This document shows positions 60,390 through 64,000 of a stretch of DNA of 64,000 bases, in pieces. Position 1 is the stretch's first letter. Every line of letters starts with the position of its first letter. A program made the position numbers and the translations under genes. The DNA is from an uncultured Pelagibacteraceae bacterium (GTDB lineage Bacteria > Pseudomonadota > Alphaproteobacteria > Pelagibacterales > Pelagibacteraceae). Where the stretch lies: the NCBI GenBank assembly GCA_902633185.1, contig CACPFN010000005.1:1-64000 (forward strand). The letters are read 5' to 3'. The notes beneath the pieces are model-generated. The model was not told the DNA's origin. It did no database searches and saw only the letters and a list, made by a program, of their open reading frames with translations.

Positions 60390-60913
60390 AAAATAAAGGT
60401 TTCACATTAATAGAACTTTTAGTTGTTGTTGCAATAATTGGGATTTTAGCTGCAGTAGGGGTAGTTGCCTATAGCGGTTATACTAAAGGTGCTAAAGAAA
60501 CAGTTCTTAAAAACAATCATAAAACTTTATATAAAGAATTAATAAAGGACATTACTAATTGTGAGCTTAACGGAAAGTTGGAGAGATATACTTGGAGTAG
60601 TGGATCTATTAAAACCTACACATATGGAGCAGGTGGGAGTAGCGGATGTAGAACTGCATTTGATCAAGGAGTATTACAACAGCACTTTTATTATGTTGGC
60701 TTAAAAGATCCAATTATTAATCTTGCAGGTATATGCAACTCTAAATGTATGGATGGGGGAGCTGTATGGGCGGGTCCGCCATTTGAATTTAAAGGATATT
60801 ATAAGGTCGGAAAAACATTTGTTGAGAATAAAGGTAACACATTAACACTAACAACGTATATGACAGACAAAACAACTAAAATAGAAAATTCATTAATTAT
60901 ACCTAATTTTTAA
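60386..60913 (+). CDS. Type IV pilin-like prepilin
   Basis: A 175-residue prepilin. KNKG|FTLIELLVVVAIIGILAAVGVVAYSGYT has the type III signal: a short basic leader, the Gly cleavage site, Phe1 and Glu5 of the mature pilin, and the hydrophobic helix. The C-terminal half has two Cys pairs, in GSSGCRTAF and GICNSKCMDGG. It would be processed by PilD and assembled in the inner membrane. It overlaps the preceding gene stop by ATGA. No other pilus assembly genes lie in the window. Confidence 0.9.
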   Translation: MKNKGFTLIELLVVVAIIGILAAVGVVAYSGYTKGAKETVLKNNHKTLYKELIKDITNCELNGKLERYTWSSGSIKTYTYGAGGSSGCRTAFDQGVLQQHFYYVGLKDPIINLAGICNSKCMDGGAVWAGPPFEFKGYYKVGKTFVENKGNTLTLTTYMTDKTTKIENSLIIPNF

Positions 60914-60963
60914 ATAACAATATATTAAACAAAAACACAGGTTTATTATAATGGCTAAATTAT

Positions 60964-61161
60964 ATGATTGAATTTTTATTTAAAGTATCACTGCTAATAC
61001 TTGGTTTGATAGTAATTAGATTTGGCATAATTCAGATTAGAAAGTATAAAAAGGGAGAAATTAGATCAAAGAATAATATTTTTAGTCAAATTTCATTTTT
61101 AATTTTCTTTGCTGGAATCATAGGGTTAGTTATTTATTCAATATTAGGCTTACTCGAGTAA
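60964..61161 (+). CDS. Small two-span membrane protein
   Basis: A 65-residue protein with two spans, FLFKVSLLILGLIVIRFGII and FSQISFLIFFAGIIGLVIYSILGLL, joined by a basic loop (QIRKYKKGEIRSKNN) that would lie in the cytoplasm. It is 50 bases after the pilin gene on the same strand. No family is recognised. Confidence 0.55.
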   Translation: MIEFLFKVSLLILGLIVIRFGIIQIRKYKKGEIRSKNNIFSQISFLIFFAGIIGLVIYSILGLLE

Positions 61162-61211
61162 GCTAATTTATCTCATATTATAATTTTAAAATTCCAATAA
61201 AGAGCTTAATT

Positions 61212-62639
61212 ATGAAAAAAATTATCTTCTTTTTTCTCAGTATTTTATCAGTATTTAATTATGCAAACGCTAAAGATTTTTTCTTAAATATAACTGATCA
61301 AATATCAGAAAATGAGTTTCGATTAAGCTATGGAGTTTCAGTTACCGATGTTAACAAAGATAATAAATATGATTTTGTAGTAACTGGTTTTGGTTTCAAA
61401 AATTTAGCCCTATCTTATAAAGATGGAAAATTAATAAATATAATAAATGAAAAAATATTTACAGATGAAGAAAGAAGAACAATTGGTGTTGCCGCATGTG
61501 ATATCGATCAAGATGGTTATGAGGAAATATATTTTTTAAATACTGATACATATAGTGGATCAAAAATTTATTCTGATCGACTAATAGATTTAAATAACAA
61601 TAAATTCGAAGATTTATTTGAAAAAGAAATTAATCAAAGTGAATTAAATTTAACAGCTGGAAGGTCAGTTGTTTGTGTAGATAGAAATGGTGATGGTGCA
61701 TATGGTATTTACGTTGCAAATTATGGTGGTCCAACTCGATTTTATGAATTAATTAGAGATCGAATAAAGGACCAAGCTAAATCATTATCAATTGATAAAA
61801 TTACCGGAGGTAGAGCAATAGTGTCTGGACATATTCTTTCAGATAGATCTGATATTTTTGCTGCAAATGAAAGAGGAGATAACTTTTTATATTATAATTC
61901 TAAAGGTTCTTTCCAAGATGTGGCTAAAGAGTATGCAGTTCAAGATAGATTTGAAAATGGTAGAGGAACAGCTTTAAGTGATATTTTATATAGAGGACGA
62001 TTAGATATTTTATCTTCTAACTGGGATGGAATGCATAGAGCATATGTTTTAGATGGAGATAAATTTAAAGATATATCAACATCTCCATATAACGATCCCA
62101 CAAAAATAAGAACAGTTATTTCAGCTGATTTTGATAATGACGGATACGATGAAATTTTTATGAATAATATTGGAGAACCAAATAAACTTTTCAAAGTTTT
62201 AGAGGGAGGAGTATTTAAAGAAATTAAAATGGAAAATGGTCTTGAGGCTGTTGGACTTGGAACTGGTGCAGCTGTTGCAGATGTTGACGGTGATGGAATT
62301 TTAGAATTATTAGTTTCACATGGTGAGTCAGGGTTTCAACCATTAACTTTATATAAAGCAGATATTAAAAATTTTAATTATTTAAGAATTAAGCCTCTTA
62401 ATCAATTTGGAGCACCTGCAAGAGGTGCAACAGTAACAATGAAATCTAATAAAAGAATTCATTCAAAAACAATAGATGCAGGTTCAGGATATCTCTGTCA
62501 GATGGAACCAGTAGCTCATTATGGAATAAGAAAAGATGAAAAAGATTTTAAAGTTGAAATTAAATGGACTGATGGATCAATAGAATCATTTGATATTGAT
62601 GAATTAAATAAAACTTACGAATTTAGACAAAAACTATAG
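61212..62639 (+). CDS. Exported CRTAC1-like protein with FG-GAP/VCBS repeats and ASPIC/UnbV domain
   Basis: A 475-residue protein with a signal peptide (KKIIFFFLSILSVFNYANA). Repeats with the calcium-binding pattern DxNxDxxxDx appear as TDVNKDNKYDF, DIDQDGYEEI, DRNGDGAYGI, DFDNDGYDEIF and DVDGDGILEL, the blades of a beta-propeller. The C-terminal 80 residues (RIKPLNQFGAPARGATVTMKS to IKWTDGSIESFDI) match the ASPIC/UnbV domain. Such proteins are exported and may bind surfaces or partners; role unknown. The gene follows the small membrane protein by 50 bases. Confidence 0.87.
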   Translation: MKKIIFFFLSILSVFNYANAKDFFLNITDQISENEFRLSYGVSVTDVNKDNKYDFVVTGFGFKNLALSYKDGKLINIINEKIFTDEERRTIGVAACDIDQDGYEEIYFLNTDTYSGSKIYSDRLIDLNNNKFEDLFEKEINQSELNLTAGRSVVCVDRNGDGAYGIYVANYGGPTRFYELIRDRIKDQAKSLSIDKITGGRAIVSGHILSDRSDIFAANERGDNFLYYNSKGSFQDVAKEYAVQDRFENGRGTALSDILYRGRLDILSSNWDGMHRAYVLDGDKFKDISTSPYNDPTKIRTVISADFDNDGYDEIFMNNIGEPNKLFKVLEGGVFKEIKMENGLEAVGLGTGAAVADVDGDGILELLVSHGESGFQPLTLYKADIKNFNYLRIKPLNQFGAPARGATVTMKSNKRIHSKTIDAGSGYLCQMEPVAHYGIRKDEKDFKVEIKWTDGSIESFDIDELNKTYEFRQKL

Positions 62640-62697
62640 GACAATACTACTCATTATATAGTGTTGAAAAATTGTAAAGCTTTTATATATCAAGATT

Positions 62698-62841
62698 ATG
62701 ACTATTTGCTCTTTATCACTGTTAGCATTATTTGTTTCAGGAATTGTAATGTATCTTTTTAGAGAACCATCTGAGGAAGAATTAAAAAAGTTCAATAGCA
62801 AAACTCAAGACCGAAGCAACTGGTCAAATATGGGTTTTTAG
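62698..62841 (+). CDS. 47-residue membrane protein
   Basis: A small frame below the ORF-track cut-off. One N-terminal span (SLLALFVSGIVMYLF) is followed by a polar tail (REPSEEELKKFNSKTQDRSNWSNMGF) that does not look like chance sequence. It is 11 bases before the Cys-rich exported protein gene. No clear ribosome-binding site is seen. Function unknown. Confidence 0.45.
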   Translation: MTICSLSLLALFVSGIVMYLFREPSEEELKKFNSKTQDRSNWSNMGF

Positions 62842-62852
62842 ATCATTAATTA

Positions 62853-63554
62853 ATGTTCAGTATTAAAAATACAATTAGTCTTATTATATTTGTTATTTTT
62901 TTTTCAATTCCGATAAATTCAGCAAATTCTCAAGAAAAAAACTATTATCAAGATATCGTTAATGATTGGAATAAAATTTTCCCAGACAGAAATAGAAATG
63001 CGGCAGGTCCTAAATTTTTTAAATATATAATTGATAAAGATATCTCTTATGAAGATTTTGTTGAATATAATAAATTATATTGTGCAGTATCAGGTTCTTT
63101 AATAAGTCCAAATGCTGTTCCAGAATATGTTTATTTAACTGAAAACAACACAGGCAAAAAGATATGTGGTGAATATTATAGATGCTGCATTCCATGCTCC
63201 TGTGATTTAATGAAATATTCAAAAACAACTAAGATGAAACATAAATTTAAAGGTATAGAAAAAGAATTTTATGTTTTCACAATTGAAAATCCTTGTGGAA
63301 AAACTGATTTTCCTGAAAGGGTAAATAAAAAATATTTTTGTAATGGCAATGATTTAGATACTAAACAAGTTTCAGTAGTAGATGGAAAACTGGTCATTGG
63401 TTTATTACATAAAGCCAAAACTTGCACTCAATATAATGTTAATGCCATAGACAGACACCAGGTGACAGGCAGATATTGTACGCTTAGAAACAATACTCCA
63501 TTAGATCAGCTCCAGTCAGGTATGGGTGATATATTCATTAAACTTGCAAGATAA
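62853..63554 (+). CDS. Exported Cys-rich protein, unknown function
   Basis: A 233-residue protein with a signal peptide (about residues 1-26, ending NSANS). It has ten Cys in the mature part, with a tight cluster CCIPCSC in YYRCCIPCSCDLMKYSK and others in KKICGE, NPCGK, YFCNG, KTCTQ and RYCTL. Disulfides or a metal site (for example in the CCxPCxC loop) are expected in the periplasm. The sequence repeats nothing I know by name. It is transcribed with the preceding tiny ORF. Confidence 0.7.
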   Translation: MFSIKNTISLIIFVIFFSIPINSANSQEKNYYQDIVNDWNKIFPDRNRNAAGPKFFKYIIDKDISYEDFVEYNKLYCAVSGSLISPNAVPEYVYLTENNTGKKICGEYYRCCIPCSCDLMKYSKTTKMKHKFKGIEKEFYVFTIENPCGKTDFPERVNKKYFCNGNDLDTKQVSVVDGKLVIGLLHKAKTCTQYNVNAIDRHQVTGRYCTLRNNTPLDQLQSGMGDIFIKLAR

Positions 63555-63577
63555 CAATAAGATTATATATTCATCAA

Positions 63578-63847
63578 ATGGTATTGTATAACGAAAAAAT
63601 TAAACACCTTAGTTGTTCTGATTTAAGGGTATTTTTGAAAAGATTGGTCAAGGATAAGATAGAAAAAGAGTGGACCGAGGACTTCATTGATAATATGAAC
63701 CTAGTAATAATCCCAAGAATGACCATAAAAAGACGTTACGAGAATAAGGGTATAGATATGTCAAGACTGATTGATAATCCTACCTACTATCAGCATGTCA
63801 AAAAGAGCGTCGACTCTAGAGGCAATCTCGAATTTAAAGATCGATAA
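63578..63847 (+). CDS. Unknown 89-residue basic protein
   Basis: An 89-residue soluble, charged protein (KHLSCSDLRVFLKRLVKDKI and later IDNPTYYQHVKKSVDSRGNLEF). No membrane span or signal. The codons include more CTA, AAG, AGG, GTC and TAC than the AT-rich genes before it, and hand-counted G+C over most of it is about 35%, slightly above the neighbours. I do not recognise a family. It lies 24 bases after the Cys-rich gene. Confidence 0.55.
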   Translation: MVLYNEKIKHLSCSDLRVFLKRLVKDKIEKEWTEDFIDNMNLVIIPRMTIKRRYENKGIDMSRLIDNPTYYQHVKKSVDSRGNLEFKDR

Positions 63848-63934
63848 TTTTTTTCCGATACGCCAATTTAATCCCTAGCACTGCATTCATATTTTCTATA
63901 AGCTGTTTTAAAAAAACAAACTTAAGAGGGAAAT

Positions 63935-64000
63935 ATGAACAAATATTTTAAAATAATTGTTGTTTTATTATCGTCTCTATTTCTAAGTTTCTCAGCAAAT
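63935..64000 (+). CDS. Start of an exported protein, cut by the window end
   Basis: The ATG at 63935 follows an AAGAGGGA ribosome-binding site and opens a 22-codon frame reading MNKYFKIIVVLLSSLFLSFS, a clean signal peptide. Strong ribosome-binding sites of this kind mark abundant binding proteins in this sequence (compare the AfuA-like and DctP genes), so a transporter binding protein is plausible. The rest is outside the window. Confidence 0.6.
   Translation, partial: MNKYFKIIVVLLSSLFLSFSAN

Noticed and set aside
1-64000. tRNA, rRNA, CRISPR or insertion sequences
   Set aside because: I looked for TPsiC-like GGTTCRAATC arms, rRNA-like blocks, regularly spaced repeats and transposase motifs and saw none; a tRNAscan or Infernal run would be decisive.

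Overview
The window looks like a piece of a free-living marine SAR11 (Candidatus Pelagibacter type) alphaproteobacterial chromosome. The reasons are the strongly AT-rich sequence, very short intergenic gaps, frequent ATGA/TAATG start-stop overlaps, and a gene set typical of that group: an AprM-AprB-AprA set, a taurine transporter with taurine-pyruvate aminotransferase and alanine dehydrogenase, Xsc, a TPP-riboswitch-controlled sodium:solute symporter of the ThiV type, an ammonium transporter and a TRAP system. The taxonomic call is inference from gene content, not from a marker tree. I found no rRNA, tRNA, CRISPR array, insertion sequence, integrase or phage structural gene.

Layout. 0-6.2 kb: a SnoaL-like protein cut by the window edge, a HisD-superfamily dehydrogenase resembling sulfopropanediol dehydrogenase HpsN, a phosphotransacetylase-family enzyme, a BASS-family transporter, a two-winged-helix regulator with a candidate operator, a small membrane protein and an Ldh2/MDH2-family dehydrogenase. 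6.3-10.6 kb: an ABC importer of the AfuABC/FbpABC type with a fused double permease. 10.6-17.1 kb: taurine uptake (TauC with a long insertion, TauB, TauA) divergent from Tpa and alanine dehydrogenase, with a strong minus-strand terminator between tauA and tauB. 17.2-21.5 kb: thioredoxin-like protein, cytochrome b561, cytochrome c', class I cytochrome c, a DUF4396 protein, an ABC-2 exporter and two tiny membrane ORFs. 21.5-31.3 kb: SafE-like exporter, TPP riboswitch plus thiV, RseP, HU, AmtB, Bcp, rhodanese, ABA4-like protein, RecX, CysQ, DUF3553, MnmA and a 27-residue basic peptide. 31.4-36.7 kb: MetC, MFS, PabB-PabA-PabC, HIT protein. 36.7-45 kb: AprM-AprB-AprA, an unknown 116-aa protein, SafE, SuyA-SuyB and Xsc. 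45-53.6 kb: sulfatase, TRAP transporter, fumarylacetoacetase-family hydrolase, extradiol dioxygenase, FAD monooxygenase and BKACE enzyme. 53.6-57.1 kb: aminotransferase, a structured non-coding region and a photolyase. 57.2-64 kb: mostly unknown genes, including a cNMP-binding/acyltransferase/SGNH-hydrolase fusion, a prepilin, a CRTAC1-like exported protein and a Cys-rich exported protein.

How the genes work together. Taurine enters by TauABC, Tpa moves its amino group to pyruvate, Ald recycles the alanine and releases ammonium, and Xsc splits sulfoacetaldehyde to acetyl phosphate and sulfite; the phosphotransacetylase-family enzyme could make acetyl-CoA. HpsN-like, Ldh2-like and SuyAB proteins would provide a C3 branch (dihydroxypropanesulfonate/sulfolactate to pyruvate and sulfite). 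Sulfite from both branches can be oxidised by AprBA-AprM or exported by two SafE-type proteins. The 45-53.6 kb block reads like a transporter-linked catabolic module that may hydrolyse a sulfate or phosphonate ester and open an aromatic ring by meta-cleavage; this is a hypothesis. The most unusual features are the triple-domain fusion at 57.2 kb, the structured intergenic region at 55 kb, the extended TauC, and several small genes missed by the ORF track.
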